Below, in pieces: positions 31,229-40,444 of a stretch of DNA of 64,000 bases; the stretch's first letter is position 1; each line of letters opens with the position of its first letter. The translations under genes and the position numbers were made by a program. The notes below the pieces were generated by a model, which saw only the letters and a program-made list of their open reading frames with translations, was not told the origin of the DNA and searched no databases. The stretch is from Pseudomonas capeferrum (lineage in GTDB: Bacteria; Pseudomonadota; Gammaproteobacteria; Pseudomonadales; Pseudomonadaceae): contig NZ_JMIT01000003.1 of NCBI RefSeq assembly GCF_000731675.1, positions 1 to 64,000 of the forward strand. The letters are read 5' to 3'.

Positions 31229-32893
31229 ATGGCGTATTACCGTACACCCCATGATGTGACGGCCCTGCCCGCATGGCAGGCGCTCCAGCAACACCGCGAC
31301 GCCATGCAAGACTTCAGCATGCGTGACGCCTTCGCCGCCGACCCCAAGCGCTTTGACCAGTTCTCGCTGAGCTGCTGCGGCTTGTTTCTCGACTACTCGA
31401 AAAACCTGATCAACGAACAAAGCCGTGACCTGCTGGTGAACCTGGCCAAAGAAGTCGGCCTGCAAGATGCCATCAAGTCGATGTTCAACGGCGAGATCAT
31501 CAACGCCTCCGAAGGCCGCCCGGTGTTGCACACCGCCCTGCGCCGCCCGGTCGGCGACAAGCTCAGCGTCAACGGCGTCAACGTGATGCCCGAAGTGCAC
31601 AAGGTGCTCAACCAGATCACTGAACTGGTGGGGCGCATCCACGACGGCCTGTGGCGCGGTTACAGCGAAAAACCGATCACCGACGTGGTCAACATCGGCA
31701 TCGGTGGCTCGTTCCTCGGCCCCGAGCTGGTCTCCGAGGCACTGCTGCCCTACGCGCAACGTGGCGTGCGCTGCCACTACCTGGCGAACATCGATGGCAG
31801 CGAGTTCCACGAACTGTCGGCCAACCTGCGCGCCGAAACCACCCTGTTCATCGTTTCGTCGAAGTCGTTCAACACCCTCGAAACACTGAAGAACGCCATG
31901 GCCGCGCGTACCTGGTACCTGGCCCAGGGCGGTTCGGAAGCCGAGCTGTATCGCCACTTCATCGCTGTTTCCAGCAACAAGGCCGCCGCCGTGGCCTTCG
32001 GCATTCGTGAAGAGAACATCTTCCCGATGTGGGACTGGGTGGGTGGGCGCTATTCGCTGTGGTCGGCCATCGGCCTGCCGATCGCCCTGGCCATCGGCAC
32101 CGCCAACTTCAAGGAGCTGCTGTCTGGCGCCTACACCATGGACCAGCACTTCCAGACCGCGCCGTTCGAACAGAACATGCCAGTGCTGCTGGCCCTGTTG
32201 GGCGTGTGGTATGGCAACTTCTGGGGCGCGCGCAGCCATGCGATCCTGCCGTATGACCACTACCTGCGTAACATCACCAAGCACCTGCAACAGCTGGACA
32301 TGGAGTCCAATGGCAAGAGCGTGCTGCAGGACGGCACACCGGTGAACACCGACACCGGCCCGGTGATCTGGGGTGGCGTTGGCTGCAACGGCCAGCATGC
32401 CTACCACCAGTTGCTGCACCAGGGCACCCAGCTGATTCCGGCCGACTTCATCGTGCCGGTGGTGAGCTTCAACCCGGTTGCCGACCACCACCAGTGGCTG
32501 TACGCCAACTGCCTGTCGCAGAGCCAGGCGCTGATGCTCGGCAAGACCCGTGACGAAGCCGAGACCGAACTGCGCGGCAAAGGCCTGAACGAAGCAGACA
32601 TCGAGAAGCTGGCACCACACAAGGTGATCCCGGGCAACCGCCCGAGCAACACTCTGGTGGTCGAGCGCATCAGCCCGCGCCGCCTGGGCGCACTGGTGGC
32701 GATGTATGAGCACAAGGTCTTCGTGCAGAGCGTGATCTGGGGCATCAATGCCTTCGACCAGTGGGGCGTGGAGCTGGGCAAAGAGCTGGGCAAGGGTGTC
32801 TACCAGCGCCTTGTAGGCAGCCTGGAAGACAGCGCCGAAGACGGTTCGACCCAGGGCCTGATCAACTACTTCCGCGGCCGTCACCGCGGTTGA
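31229..32893 (+). CDS. pgi: Glucose-6-phosphate isomerase
   Basis: The 554-residue enzyme carries the PGI hallmark N-I-G-I-G-G-S-F-L-G-P-E-L-V and, near the C-terminus, the signature around Q-S-V-I-W-G-I-N-A-F-D-Q-W-G-V-E-L-G-K. It interconverts glucose-6-P and fructose-6-P, which in pseudomonads serves mainly gluconeogenesis and the EDEMP cycle. The ATG at 31229 is preceded by AAGGA. An in-frame upstream start at 31190 is not favoured. Confidence 0.97.
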   Translation: MAYYRTPHDVTALPAWQALQQHRDAMQDFSMRDAFAADPKRFDQFSLSCCGLFLDYSKNLINEQSRDLLVNLAKEVGLQDAIKSMFNGEIINASEGRPVLHTALRRPVGDKLSVNGVNVMPEVHKVLNQITELVGRIHDGLWRGYSEKPITDVVNIGIGGSFLGPELVSEALLPYAQRGVRCHYLANIDGSEFHELSANLRAETTLFIVSSKSFNTLETLKNAMAARTWYLAQGGSEAELYRHFIAVSSNKAAAVAFGIREENIFPMWDWVGGRYSLWSAIGLPIALAIGTANFKELLSGAYTMDQHFQTAPFEQNMPVLLALLGVWYGNFWGARSHAILPYDHYLRNITKHLQQLDMESNGKSVLQDGTPVNTDTGPVIWGGVGCNGQHAYHQLLHQGTQLIPADFIVPVVSFNPVADHHQWLYANCLSQSQALMLGKTRDEAETELRGKGLNEADIEKLAPHKVIPGNRPSNTLVVERISPRRLGALVAMYEHKVFVQSVIWGINAFDQWGVELGKELGKGVYQRLVGSLEDSAEDGSTQGLINYFRGRHRG

Positions 32894-32936
32894 TGCCAGC
32901 GGGGCCAACCGCCAGCTGAAATGACAGAAGGGCTCA

Positions 32937-32961
32937 CCGCCAAGGTGGGCCCTTCGTCTTT
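32937..32961 (+). terminator. Terminator after pgi
   Basis: GAAGGGC and GCCCTTC, with inner CACC/GGTG pairing, form a stable hairpin followed by GTCTTT, 44 bases after the pgi stop. Confidence 0.75.
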
Positions 32962-33047
32962 CATGCCCAGGCGAACCCAGCCTGGCTACACTTGTCCATC
33001 GAATAGCCGTTGCAGTCCATCGCCCCGACAAGAGCAGGACAACCGCC

Positions 33048-34982
33048 ATGTTCGATATACGCGACTACCCCCAGGCCCTGGCCGTCAGCCAATCGGCCGC
33101 CCTCACTGACGAAGAGTACCGCCGCCTCTACCAGCAATCGGTCGACGACCCCGATACGTTCTGGGCCGAGCAGGCCAAGCGCCTGGACTGGGTCAAGCCC
33201 TGGTCGAGCGTGCAGCAATGCGACCTGAAAACCGGCAAGGCCCGTTGGTTCGACGGCGGCCAGCTGAACGTCAGTTACAACTGCATCGACCGCCACCTGG
33301 CCACGCGCGGCGAACAGACCGCCTTGCTCTGGGAAGGCGACGACCCTAAAGACGCCAAGGCCATCAGCTACCGCGAATTGCACCGCCAGGTCTGCCGCCT
33401 GGCCAATGCCCTGAAAGCGCGTGGGGTGAAAAAGGGCGACCGGGTCTGCATCTACATGCCAATGATCCCTGAAGCGGCCTTTGCCATGCTCGCCTGCACG
33501 CGGCTGGGCGCCGTGCACTCGGTGGTGTTTGGGGGCTTTTCGCCCGATGCCCTGCGCGACCGCATCCTCGATGCCGATTGCCGCACCGTGATCACCGCCG
33601 ATGAAGGCGTACGCGGGGGCAAGCGCATCCCGCTGAAGCTGAACGTCGACAAGGCACTGGCCAACTGCCCCGATGTCAGCAGCGTATTCGTCGTGCGCCG
33701 CACCGGGGGCGACATCGCCTGGGATGAACGCCGCGACCTCTGGTATCACCAGGCAACCGAGCAGGCGGGTGACGACTGCCCGCCCGAACCCATGGGCGCA
33801 GAAGACCCGCTGTTCATCCTCTACACCTCCGGCAGCACCGGCAAACCCAAAGGCGTGTTGCATACCACCGCAGGCTACCTGCTGCAGGCCACACTCACTT
33901 TCAAGGTGGTGTTCGACTACCGCGAGGGTGAGGTGTTCTGGTGCACGGCGGACGTGGGCTGGGTCACCGGCCACAGCTACATCGTCTATGGCCCGCTGGC
34001 CAATGGTGCGATTTCACTGATGTTCGAAGGCGTGCCCAATTACCCGGACACATCGCGCTTCTGGCAGGTGGTGGACAAGCACCAGGTGAACATCTTCTAC
34101 ACCGCGCCCACGGCCTTGCGCGCCCTCATGCGCGAAGGCTCCGGCCCGCTGCAGAGCACCTCGCGCCAGAGCCTGCGCCTGCTCGGCAGTGTTGGCGAGC
34201 CGATCAACCCGGAAGCGTGGGAATGGTATTTCGAAGAAGTCGGGCGCAAGCGCTGCCCGATCGTCGATACCTGGTGGCAGACTGAAACCGGCGGCATCAT
34301 GCTCACCCCGTTGCCCAGCACGCAGCGGCTCAAGCCCGGCTGCGCCAGCCAGCCCATGTTCGGTGTGCAGCCAGTGCTGCTGGACGAAAAAGGCGCACTC
34401 ATCGAAGGCCCCGGCGCCGGCCTGCTGGCCATCAAGGCCAGTTGGCCCGGGCAGATTCGCAGCGTCTATGGCGACCATCAGCGCATGGTCGAAACCTACT
34501 TCAAGCCCCTGCCCGGCTACTACTTCACCGGTGACGGCGCACGCCGCGATGCCGATGGCGACTACTGGATAACCGGGCGCATCGACGACGTTATCAACGT
34601 GTCCGGCCACCGCATCGGCACGGCCGAGGTGGAAAGCGCGCTGGTCCTGCACGACAGCGTCGCCGAAGCGGCAGTGGTCGGCTACCCCCATGACCTCAAG
34701 GGCCAGGGGGTGTACGCCTTTGTCACGACCATGAACGGCGTGGACCCGGACGACGCGCTCAAGGCCGAACTGCTGGCCTTGGTCAGCAAGGAAATCGGCA
34801 GCTTCGCCAAACCGGAACTGATCCAATGGGCGCCGGCGCTGCCCAAAACCCGCTCGGGCAAGATCATGCGGCGTATACTGCGCAAGATCGCCTGCAACGA
34901 GCTGGAAAACCTCGGCGATACTTCGACCCTGGCCGACCCGAGCGTGGTCCAGGGCTTGATCGACAAACGCCTCAACCAATAG
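33048..34982 (+). CDS. acs: Acetyl-CoA synthetase
   Basis: The 644-residue AMP-forming ligase has the A3 P-loop motif Y-T-S-G-S-T-G-K-P-K-G-V. It also has the core motif D-T-W-W-Q-T-E-T-G-G and the C-terminal catalytic, acetylatable lysine in P-K-T-R-S-G-K-I-M-R-R. It activates acetate for growth. The position after pgi corresponds to acsB of P. aeruginosa. It is probably co-transcribed with the gene 42 bases downstream. Confidence 0.96.
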   Translation: MFDIRDYPQALAVSQSAALTDEEYRRLYQQSVDDPDTFWAEQAKRLDWVKPWSSVQQCDLKTGKARWFDGGQLNVSYNCIDRHLATRGEQTALLWEGDDPKDAKAISYRELHRQVCRLANALKARGVKKGDRVCIYMPMIPEAAFAMLACTRLGAVHSVVFGGFSPDALRDRILDADCRTVITADEGVRGGKRIPLKLNVDKALANCPDVSSVFVVRRTGGDIAWDERRDLWYHQATEQAGDDCPPEPMGAEDPLFILYTSGSTGKPKGVLHTTAGYLLQATLTFKVVFDYREGEVFWCTADVGWVTGHSYIVYGPLANGAISLMFEGVPNYPDTSRFWQVVDKHQVNIFYTAPTALRALMREGSGPLQSTSRQSLRLLGSVGEPINPEAWEWYFEEVGRKRCPIVDTWWQTETGGIMLTPLPSTQRLKPGCASQPMFGVQPVLLDEKGALIEGPGAGLLAIKASWPGQIRSVYGDHQRMVETYFKPLPGYYFTGDGARRDADGDYWITGRIDDVINVSGHRIGTAEVESALVLHDSVAEAAVVGYPHDLKGQGVYAFVTTMNGVDPDDALKAELLALVSKEIGSFAKPELIQWAPALPKTRSGKIMRRILRKIACNELENLGDTSTLADPSVVQGLIDKRLNQ

Positions 34983-35024
34983 CCGGCGGCACATGTTCAT
35001 GGCCGCCCTGAACGACAGGTCGCC

Positions 35025-35894
35025 ATGGAAGCCCTTCGCCGCCGCATCGAAACCCAGGTCATGAGCCTCACCGGGCTGGCCCTCGGCCAGCTCGACCTGG
35101 AATCGCCCAAGGGCGACCCTGGTCTGTTTGGCCCGCAAAGCATCAGTTGGCAGGTACACGGTGACTTCCCGAGCATGCTGGTCGGCGGCATCAGTGCCCT
35201 CATGCTGCAACTGCTGCACCCTCTGGCCCTTGCCGGGGTGTGGGACCACTCGAACTTTCGCCAGGACCTGCTCGGCCGTTTGCGCCGCACCAGCCAGTTC
35301 ATTTCCGGCACCACCTTTGGCTCGACCCGCGACGCCGACTGGCTGATCGAAAAGGTCCGCACCATTCACCTGCAAGTCACCGGTACCGCGCCGGATGGCC
35401 GCCCCTATGCGGCCAGCGACCCGGGCTTGCTGACCTGGGTGCACGTCGCCGAGGTGAGCAGTTTTCTCGCCGCCCACCTGCGTTACCGCAACCCGCACCT
35501 GCCGCGTGCCGAGCAGGATGCCTACTACAACGAGATTGCCCTGATCGCCGAACGCCTTGGCGCCCGTGATGTACCGCGCTCCTGCCAGCAAGTCGAAGAC
35601 TACCTGCGGCAGATGCGCCCGCAGTTGCAGAGCGATGCGCGCAGCTTCGAGGTGGTCGACATCCTGCTTGCCGCACCGGCCCCCAGCCGCCTGGCGCAAC
35701 CTGTCGGCAAGCTGATGCTGAACGCGGGCATCGACCTGCTGCCCGATTGGGCCCAGGCCATGCTGGGCCTGCAACAAGGCCCCTTGCAGCGCCGCATGAT
35801 CCGCCTTGGCCTGCAACGCACGGCGCCGGTACTGCGCTGGGCCATGCGCGACGGCTCGGCGCATCGGGCAAAACGCCGCATGGGCATCGAATGA
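35025..35894 (+). CDS. Oxygenase MpaB family protein (DUF2236)
   Basis: The 289-residue protein belongs to the MpaB/latex-clearing-protein-like family, a set of predicted heme-b-dependent oxygenases. Visible family segments are G-G-I-S-A-L-M-L-Q-L-L-H-P, D-H-S-N-F and T-W-V-H-V-A-E-V-S. The conserved histidines there would coordinate heme. It has no signal peptide. The natural substrate in pseudomonads is unknown. The short distance to acs suggests one operon. Confidence 0.8.
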   Translation: MEALRRRIETQVMSLTGLALGQLDLESPKGDPGLFGPQSISWQVHGDFPSMLVGGISALMLQLLHPLALAGVWDHSNFRQDLLGRLRRTSQFISGTTFGSTRDADWLIEKVRTIHLQVTGTAPDGRPYAASDPGLLTWVHVAEVSSFLAAHLRYRNPHLPRAEQDAYYNEIALIAERLGARDVPRSCQQVEDYLRQMRPQLQSDARSFEVVDILLAAPAPSRLAQPVGKLMLNAGIDLLPDWAQAMLGLQQGPLQRRMIRLGLQRTAPVLRWAMRDGSAHRAKRRMGIE

Positions 35895-35972
35895 GGCGAA
35901 ATGGTCGCCTCAGCGGAACTGATTTAACGTGCCATACTCCAAGCACTCCTGCTTAGACAGACGAAGCGACAC

Positions 35973-38903
35973 ATGTACAAAGGATTGACTCGCGCCCTCG
36001 GCGCCATGCTGGCCCTCGTAGCCCTCTATAGCCTGCTCGGCTTCCTCATTCTTCCCGGTGTCGCCCTGCGCATCGCCAACCAGCAGTTGGCGCACTATGC
36101 CAGCGTGCCGGCGCACCTGCAGCGCATCGAGCTGAACCCCTTCAGCCTCGAACTGACGCTATGGGGCTTGCAGATCGGCGAGCCTGGCAAGGAACAAGTC
36201 GGTTTCGAGCGGCTGTACGCCAACCTCTCGCTCGACAGCCTGTGGAGCGGTGCCCTGCACCTGGCCGCGGTGGAACTCGACAAACCGCGCAACGAAGTGC
36301 TGTTTGCCAAGGACGGGACGCTCAACCTCACCCAGTTGTTCAAGTTGCCCGCCAGTGAGGCCAAGCCGGACCAGCCGCCCAGCGACCCGTTCCCGCTTCG
36401 CATCGGCAGCATCAAGCTCACCGAAGGTTACCTGCACTTCGAGGATCAACGCCCGAGCGAGCCGATCGAATTCCTCTACGACAACATGAACCTGGAGCTG
36501 AAAAACCTCAGCACCCTGCCGGACGACAATGCCGACATGACGCTGGTGGCCAACGGCCCCAACGGTGGGCGCATCGACTGGAAAGGCACCCTTGGCCTGT
36601 CGCCGATCGCCTCCGAAGGCACGCTGAAGATCACCGACGGCAAGATGAAACTGTTCTGGCCGTATGTGCGTGATGCCGTGCCGCTGGTGCTCGAAGACGG
36701 CGTGATCAGCCTCGATACCCACTACAAGCTCAACCTGTCCAAGCAGACCGAGCTGTTGCTGGACAACACCTCGGTACGCATCGCGCCTTTCGCCATCAAG
36801 GCGCCAGATGGGCGCAAACTCGCGCGTCTGGCCAGCCTTGAGGTGAGTGAAACCTCCATCGACCTGGCCAAGCAACAGGTGATCGTCGGCAAGATTCGTA
36901 GCGAAAAACTCGAAACCTGGGCTGCGCTGGAAAAAGACGGCCAACTCGATTGGCAGAAGCTGTTCGCCAGCCAACCGGCCAAGCCCACCCCCAAGGAAAA
37001 GGCCGAACCCGCCGCTGCCGAGCCTGCGCCCGATGCGCAAACCGCCAACACGCCAAGCAAGCCCTGGCAGGTGCTGCTCAAGGACGTGCAGCTGCGCAAC
37101 TACAGCGTGCACCTGGCAGACCGCAGCCAGAAGGAACCCGTGGCCCTGGACGTCGGCCCGCTGAATGTCGACCTGCAAGGCTTCGACAGCCTCAACCAGA
37201 CGCCTTTCACGCTCAAGCTCGATACTGGTGTGGGCAAGCAAGGCAAGCTGCAGGCCGCTGGCCAGGTCAATCTGGCGCCGATCTGGGCCAAGCTGGATGT
37301 CAGCACGCGCGACATCGACCTGCGTGTGGCCCAGGCCTACATCAACCCGTTCATCCTTCTGGAGCTTCGCAGCGGCATGCTCGCCAGCGACCTGAAGGTC
37401 GACTTGAAAAGTACCGAGCCACTGGCCTTCAACGTCGCCGGCAAGGCCCAGGTCAACCAGCTGCATACGCTCGACACCATCAAGGGCCGCGACTTCGTGA
37501 AGTGGCAGCAAGTGGACGTCGACGGCCTGTCGTATGTGCACGGTGATGCCCTGTCGATCGACAAGGTGACCCTGCTGCAGCCTTATGCGCGCTTCATCAT
37601 CAACGAAGACCGCACCACCAACATCAACGACCTGCTGATCCCGCAACCGGCCGACGCGCCTGCGTCCAAGGCTGCCAAACCGGCCAGCAACGACAAGCCG
37701 TTGGGCATACACATCGGCCAGATCGACATCAACGACGGCTCGGCCAACTTCGCTGACCTGTCCCTCACGCCCAACTTCGCCACGGCCGTGCAACAGCTCA
37801 ACGGCCAGGTCGGCACGATCGACAACCGTAAGCCGAACCCGGCCAAGGTGGACATCAAGGGCAAGGTCGACCGCTATGCGCCGGTTACCATCAAGGGTGC
37901 GCTCAACCCGTTCAACCCGCTGGCCAGCCTGGATATCGCCACCAGCTTCAAGCGGGTCGAACTGACCACGCTGACGCCCTACTCCGGCAAGTTCGCAGGC
38001 TTCCGTATCCGCAAGGGCCGGCTCAACCTTGACCTGCACTACCTGATCACCAACGGCCAGCTCAAGGCCGAGAACAAGGTGGTGGTCGAGCAATTGCAGC
38101 TGGGTGAGAAGGTCGACAGCCCGGATGCCGTGGACCTGCCGATCCGCCTGGCGGTTGCGCTGCTCAAGGATACCGAAGGCAAGATCTCCATCGAGTTGCC
38201 GGTGACGGGTGACCTCAACAACCCGCAGTTCAGCGTCATGCCGATCGTCTGGCAAACCCTGCGCAACCTGGTGTTGCGCGCGGCCCAGGCACCGTTCAAG
38301 TTCATTGGCGGGCTGATTGCTGGCGGGGGCTCGGAAGACCTCGGCAACGTGTCATTCGCCCCGGGCTCGAGTGAACTCAGTGGCGACGCCCAGTCGTCGC
38401 TGGACAAACTGGCCTCGGCCCTCAAGGAGCGCCCGGAGCTGCGCCTGGAAATCGAAGGCACCAGCGCGCAGACCAGCGACGGCCCGTTGATCGCCCAGCA
38501 GCGCCTGGACCGCGAGTACCAGGCCACCTGGTACAAGATCCTGCAGCGTCGTGGCGACAAGGTGCCTGCCAATGCCTCGATGCTGGTGGTCGACGACAGC
38601 GACAAGCCGGCGATGCTCGAAGGTATCTACCGCAATCGCCTGAAGCAGCAACCACCGGCTGAGTGGGAACAACTGGGGCGCGACGAGCGCACCGCCAAGC
38701 TGCGTGAAGCGGTGATCAAGTCCTGGGCCGAGAGCGCCCCCTTGCTGCGTACGCTCGGCCAGGAGCGGGCCAGCAGCATCAAGGACTACCTGGTGGACAA
38801 GGGCAAGCTGGAAGACGACCGGGTGTACTTCATCGATACCACCCTGGGTCAGGCTGAGAAGGATGGCCGGGTGATCACCCCGATGCACCTGGATGCCGAG
38901 TGA
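35973..38903 (+). CDS. Large DUF748 (AsmA-like) envelope protein
   Basis: The 976-residue protein has one N-terminal membrane helix (A-L-G-A-M-L-A-L-V-A-L-Y-S-L-L) and a long repetitive beta-rich periplasmic body typical of the DUF748/AsmA-like superfamily. A low-complexity Pro/Ala/Lys linker lies near residues 330-350. Near residue 790 there is an OmpA-C-like stretch, V-S-F-A-P-G-S-S-E-L-S followed by L-R-L-E-I-E-G. AsmA-like proteins are thought to bridge the periplasm and move phospholipids, but for this member that is inference. Confidence 0.82.
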   Translation: MYKGLTRALGAMLALVALYSLLGFLILPGVALRIANQQLAHYASVPAHLQRIELNPFSLELTLWGLQIGEPGKEQVGFERLYANLSLDSLWSGALHLAAVELDKPRNEVLFAKDGTLNLTQLFKLPASEAKPDQPPSDPFPLRIGSIKLTEGYLHFEDQRPSEPIEFLYDNMNLELKNLSTLPDDNADMTLVANGPNGGRIDWKGTLGLSPIASEGTLKITDGKMKLFWPYVRDAVPLVLEDGVISLDTHYKLNLSKQTELLLDNTSVRIAPFAIKAPDGRKLARLASLEVSETSIDLAKQQVIVGKIRSEKLETWAALEKDGQLDWQKLFASQPAKPTPKEKAEPAAAEPAPDAQTANTPSKPWQVLLKDVQLRNYSVHLADRSQKEPVALDVGPLNVDLQGFDSLNQTPFTLKLDTGVGKQGKLQAAGQVNLAPIWAKLDVSTRDIDLRVAQAYINPFILLELRSGMLASDLKVDLKSTEPLAFNVAGKAQVNQLHTLDTIKGRDFVKWQQVDVDGLSYVHGDALSIDKVTLLQPYARFIINEDRTTNINDLLIPQPADAPASKAAKPASNDKPLGIHIGQIDINDGSANFADLSLTPNFATAVQQLNGQVGTIDNRKPNPAKVDIKGKVDRYAPVTIKGALNPFNPLASLDIATSFKRVELTTLTPYSGKFAGFRIRKGRLNLDLHYLITNGQLKAENKVVVEQLQLGEKVDSPDAVDLPIRLAVALLKDTEGKISIELPVTGDLNNPQFSVMPIVWQTLRNLVLRAAQAPFKFIGGLIAGGGSEDLGNVSFAPGSSELSGDAQSSLDKLASALKERPELRLEIEGTSAQTSDGPLIAQQRLDREYQATWYKILQRRGDKVPANASMLVVDDSDKPAMLEGIYRNRLKQQPPAEWEQLGRDERTAKLREAVIKSWAESAPLLRTLGQERASSIKDYLVDKGKLEDDRVYFIDTTLGQAEKDGRVITPMHLDAE

Positions 38904-38907
38904 TCAA

Positions 38908-38947
38908 CCCGGGCCGCTTCGCGGGCTTGCCCCGCGAAGCGGCCGGT
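38908..38947. repeat. REP hairpin between converging genes
   Basis: GGCCGCTTCGCGGG and CCCGCGAAGCGGCC form a near-perfect 14-pair stem around a short loop. It is the typical P. putida REP unit. It lies between the converging DUF748 and VOC genes and could terminate transcription from both. Confidence 0.85.
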
Positions 38948-38967
38948 ACCGGCAATAAAAGCTGCAA

Positions 38968-39381
38968 TCAGACCAACCGCTGGCCCGACACCGCCGGGTG
39001 ATACAGCGGCTGTACCTTGTTACCTGCCGGGTCCAGCAAGTGGAAGCTGCGTGCGCCATCCCCATGGTTGAACGGGCGGTCGAGCAAGGTCACCCCGCGC
39101 GCCTTGAAGTACTGGTACCAGGCCTCCAGCTCTTCCACGCTGTCGACGATGAAGCCGTAGTGATCGAGTGTCTGCAAACCATTGGCCGCCCCCGCCCCGC
39201 GCCCCAATGACAAATTGTCGTTACCGCAGGTCAGGTAGACCAAGTCTTCATTGGCCCGGTTGAGCACCTCCATACCAAGCACGTCGACGTAAAAGCGCTC
39301 GCACTCCTCAAGGTTAGGGACCAGCAAGGCAATATGGCGCAGGCCATTCAGACGGCCAGGGCGGGCAGGCAACTCGGACAT
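38968..39381 (-). CDS. VOC family (glyoxalase/bleomycin-resistance fold) protein
   Basis: The 137-residue single VOC domain begins L-R-H-I-A-L-L-V-P-N-L-E-E-C-E-R-F-Y and ends F-H-L-L-D-P-A-G-N-K-V-Q. These contain the usual histidine and possible metal-ligand positions. The family covers lyases, isomerases, dioxygenases and binding proteins, so the reaction is not predicted. It is divergent from a small monooxygenase gene, and a GntR-type palindrome lies between them. Confidence 0.85.
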   Translation of the reverse strand: MSELPARPGRLNGLRHIALLVPNLEECERFYVDVLGMEVLNRANEDLVYLTCGNDNLSLGRGAGAANGLQTLDHYGFIVDSVEELEAWYQYFKARGVTLLDRPFNHGDGARSFHLLDPAGNKVQPLYHPAVSGQRLV

Positions 39382-39397
39382 TGGCGAAACTCCTTTT

Positions 39398-39407
39398 TTG
39401 TATACAA
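39398..39407. promoter_or_regulatory. GntR-type operator in the VOC/monooxygenase spacer
   Basis: TTGTATACAA is a perfect palindrome fitting the T-N-GT-N3-AC-N-A consensus of FadR-subfamily GntR repressors. It lies directly next to the VOC ribosome-binding site (AAGGAG), and the divergent gene starts 34 bases away. No GntR gene is in the window. Confidence 0.5.
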
Positions 39408-39441
39408 TTCATATCTGAATTTAAAACAAAAGGAGCGCCAT

Positions 39442-39744
39442 GTGTATAGCCTGTTTATCAAGACACGCGTGAAGCCCGGCAGCGCCGAGGCTTTTCTGAC
39501 CGCCATCAAGGCCAATGCCGCTGCTTCCGTGGCAACCGAGCCCGGTTGCCTGGTGTTCGACGTGTCTCAGGACCGCCTCGATCCCGACGTGATCTACCTC
39601 TACGAGATCTACCGTGACGATGCCGCCTACGAGGCACACACCCTGACAGCGCACTTTCGCGACAGTCGCCCGCTGGTCGAACCGCTGATCGTCGAGCAGG
39701 CGTGTTTCGAGAGCAACGTCATCGCCCGTAACCCGGTGTTTTGA
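39442..39744 (+). CDS. Small antibiotic-biosynthesis-monooxygenase-fold protein (putative quinol monooxygenase)
   Basis: The 100-residue ABM-domain protein has F-I-K-T-R-V-K-P-G, then E-P-G-C-L-V-F-D-V-S and Y-L-Y-E-I-Y-R-D-D-A-A-Y-E-A-H, the classical YgiN-like pattern. Such cofactor-free enzymes oxidise quinols or related aromatics. The GTG start at 39442 has AGGAG six bases upstream. An overlapping ATG at 39440 is out of frame. It is divergent from the VOC gene and probably shares its control. Confidence 0.85.
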   Translation: MYSLFIKTRVKPGSAEAFLTAIKANAAASVATEPGCLVFDVSQDRLDPDVIYLYEIYRDDAAYEAHTLTAHFRDSRPLVEPLIVEQACFESNVIARNPVF

Positions 39745-39756
39745 GGCGCACAGTAA

Positions 39757-39786
39757 AAAGCCCCGGCAGTGATGCCAGGGCTTTCC
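39757..39786. terminator. Bidirectional terminator between the monooxygenase and BON genes
   Basis: AAAGCCC and GGGCTTT with inner GGCA/TGCC pairing form a hairpin with A-rich sequence on the left and T on the right. It can terminate both converging genes. Confidence 0.75.
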
Positions 39787-39825
39787 TGAAAAGTGGCCAA
39801 TTCCGTTTGGCCTATGGGACATTCC

Positions 39826-40182
39826 TTATTCGGACTTCAGGCCATCAGCCGAAACGGCCTGAACGCCTTTGATCTTCTTGGCGATGGCCACGGCCATCTC
39901 TTTCTGCGAATCGGTGACTGCCGTATCGGAAGACAGCGATACGACGCCTTTGTTGGTTTCAACCTTGATGTCGCTGCCAGGTACACCTTTCTCGGTCATC
40001 AGGTCAGCCTTCACCTTGGTGGTGATCCAAGTGTCGGAAGTAGCTTCCTTGGCTTCGGTCATCTCACCAGCCGCCAGCGTCATCGGGGCCTGGGTGGACT
40101 GTTGGGCAAATGCCGCATTAGCCATGGTCAGGGTCAGAGCGGTAGCAGTAGCAGTAGCGGCAGCAATGGCGAACTTCTTCAT
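39826..40182 (-). CDS. BON-domain periplasmic protein (OsmY-like)
   Basis: The 118-residue protein has a cleavable signal peptide, with cleavage predicted after N-A-A-F-A. One BON domain follows (D-T-W-I-T-T-K-V-K-A-D-L ... G-V-V-S-L-S-S ... A-V-A-I-A-K-K-I-K-G-V). BON domains bind lipid or peptidoglycan surfaces and often belong to envelope-stress proteins. The ATG at 40182 has AGGAGT upstream. A promoter with a cluster of TGCAA repeats lies about 125-200 bases upstream. Confidence 0.88.
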   Translation of the reverse strand: MKKFAIAAATATATALTLTMANAAFAQQSTQAPMTLAAGEMTEAKEATSDTWITTKVKADLMTEKGVPGSDIKVETNKGVVSLSSDTAVTDSQKEMAVAIAKKIKGVQAVSADGLKSE

Positions 40183-40306
40183 GTGAGTCACTCCTGTTTT
40201 TCGAAAGGTCTGCGCCGTTATTCCTGGCTGCAGGTATGAAGGTAGTTGCACGTGCTGTGCCAGTTTTTCAGCTTCCATTTAATCTTTATAAATCAATGAC
40301 TTATAC

Positions 40307-40380
40307 ATATTAGCGATTTGCATGAGTCGTGCAATTTGCAACCTGCGGGGTAAACCTGCGTGCAAGATGCAACTGTGCAA
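40307..40380 (-). promoter_or_regulatory. Probable promoter of the BON gene with clustered TGCAA/TTGCA motifs
   Basis: On the minus strand, TTGCAC (40334-40329), a 16-base spacer and TAATAT (40312-40307) form a promoter candidate. TGCAA or its complement occurs at 40318, 40330, 40336/40337, 40361, 40368 and 40376. This is far denser than expected by chance in this GC-rich DNA and suggests a regulator-binding region. Confidence 0.45.
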
Positions 40381-40397
40381 AAGGTTCCCTGCGGGCA

Positions 40398-40427
40398 TAA
40401 AAAAAGAGCCCCGAAGGGCTCTTTTTT
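40398..40427 (-). terminator. Terminator after pnp
   Basis: AAGAGCCC and GGGCTCTT with a four-base loop are flanked by A and T runs. On the minus strand it ends the rpsO-pnp message, 18 bases after the pnp stop. Confidence 0.88.
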
Positions 40428-40444
40428 CATTGCGCGTCAGTCGC

